From contig JAJZWW010000235.1 in assembly GCA_021846485.1 (NCBI GenBank), positions 1 to 5,554 on the forward strand: a DNA stretch of 5,554 nucleotides. The letters run 5' to 3'. The notes below the pieces were generated by a model. It had not been told where the DNA came from. It was given only the letters and a program-made list of their open reading frames with translations, and did no database searches. Within the stretch, counting starts at the first letter, position 1. Each line of letters starts with the position of its first letter. Shown piece by piece: positions 5,379 to 5,554 of this stretch. The DNA is from Actinomycetes bacterium (GTDB lineage Bacteria > Actinomycetota > Acidimicrobiia > Acidimicrobiales > Palsa-688). The translations under genes and the position numbers were made by a program.

Positions 5379-5554
5379 GATCCGGCTGGTCTCGCGCGCC
5401 AGGCCCGCCAGGGTCACCTAGAGGCGTCGGTCGGCCCGAGGAGCCCGTCGCCGCCCGTCGCCAGGTAGTGGTCGGACCCGTCGAAACCCTCTGCCTCGGC
5501 CACCCGGGCGACGTCGAGGAGGGTCTCGCAGGAGGCACCCTGGTGTGGTTCGGC
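5379..5554 (-). pseudogene. remnant of an LLM-class flavin/F420-dependent oxidoreductase
   Basis: Read from the right edge, the minus strand encodes 46 residues ending in TGA at 5416-5414. They include AEPHQGASCETLLDVARVAE, then AEGFDGSDHYLATGGDGLLG, then PTDASR. This resembles the N-terminal region of LLM-class (luciferase-like, often F420-dependent) oxidoreductases, which as I recall them read roughly EPQQG...LL..AR.AE..GFDAFFRSDHYL...GLPGPTDAW. Three residues (FFR) appear to be missing before SDHYL. The match then continues in another frame from 5417 as VTLAGLARETSRI, as if the expected Trp codon had become TCTAG, a net gain of two bases. After that the similarity stops; the remaining roughly 200 or more residues of such an enzyme are absent, and uppS begins 122 bases on. 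The missing residues, frameshift and lost body together indicate a decayed gene. Its start codon would lie a short way beyond the window edge. Full-length family members bind F420 or FMN in a TIM barrel; this fragment cannot. Confidence 0.72.

Noticed and set aside
4468..5421. A plus-strand open frame opposite uppS
   Set aside because: It is the antisense shadow of uppS; all conserved motifs are on the other strand.
5257..5538. Extension of uppS upstream to an N-terminus of about 340 residues
   Set aside because: The frame is open, but the added part is Pro/Arg/Gly-rich noise, and another frame of the same DNA carries the oxidoreductase-like remnant.

Overview
The window is dense, very GC-rich chromosomal DNA with strong G/C preference at third codon positions. 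All recognisable genes lie on the minus strand. The high GC, GTG starts, the class II homodimeric glycyl-tRNA synthetase and a remnant of an LLM-class flavin/F420-type oxidoreductase all suggest an actinobacterium, possibly a deep-branching lineage such as Acidimicrobiia. That placement is inference, since there is no rRNA or other phylogenetic marker here.

In the direction of transcription (high to low coordinates) the layout is as follows. (1) At 5554-5379 there is a broken fragment resembling the N-terminal part of an LLM-class oxidoreductase; it has a frameshift and no C-terminal body. (2) uppS (isoprenyl/undecaprenyl diphosphate synthase) is at 5256-4513. (3) recO (recombination mediator, GTG start) is at 4378-3614. 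(4) A 372-base non-coding gap at 3613-3242 carries a long imperfect inverted repeat built from four 11-bp motif copies on a 19-bp grid, a separate 19-bp tandem repeat, and a perfect 10-bp GC hairpin just ahead of the next gene. (5) glyS (homodimeric glycyl-tRNA synthetase with a Cys4 zinc knuckle) is at 3232-1913. (6) After 56 bases comes ppdK (pyruvate phosphate dikinase) from 1856, which runs off the left edge of the window after residue 618 of about 870-900.

The genes do not form one pathway. They are a housekeeping neighbourhood of cell-wall lipid carrier synthesis, recombination repair, tRNA charging and PEP/pyruvate interconversion. uppS and recO are probably co-transcribed. glyS and ppdK probably form a second unit, read from a promoter in the repeat-bearing gap. 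No mobile element, CRISPR array, tRNA, rRNA or defence system was found, and I see no evidence of a new multi-gene system. The points most worth following up are the unannotated oxidoreductase pseudogene, the structured repeat block ahead of glyS, and the PPDK catalytic loop, where valine replaces the threonine that the PPDK regulatory protein normally phosphorylates.
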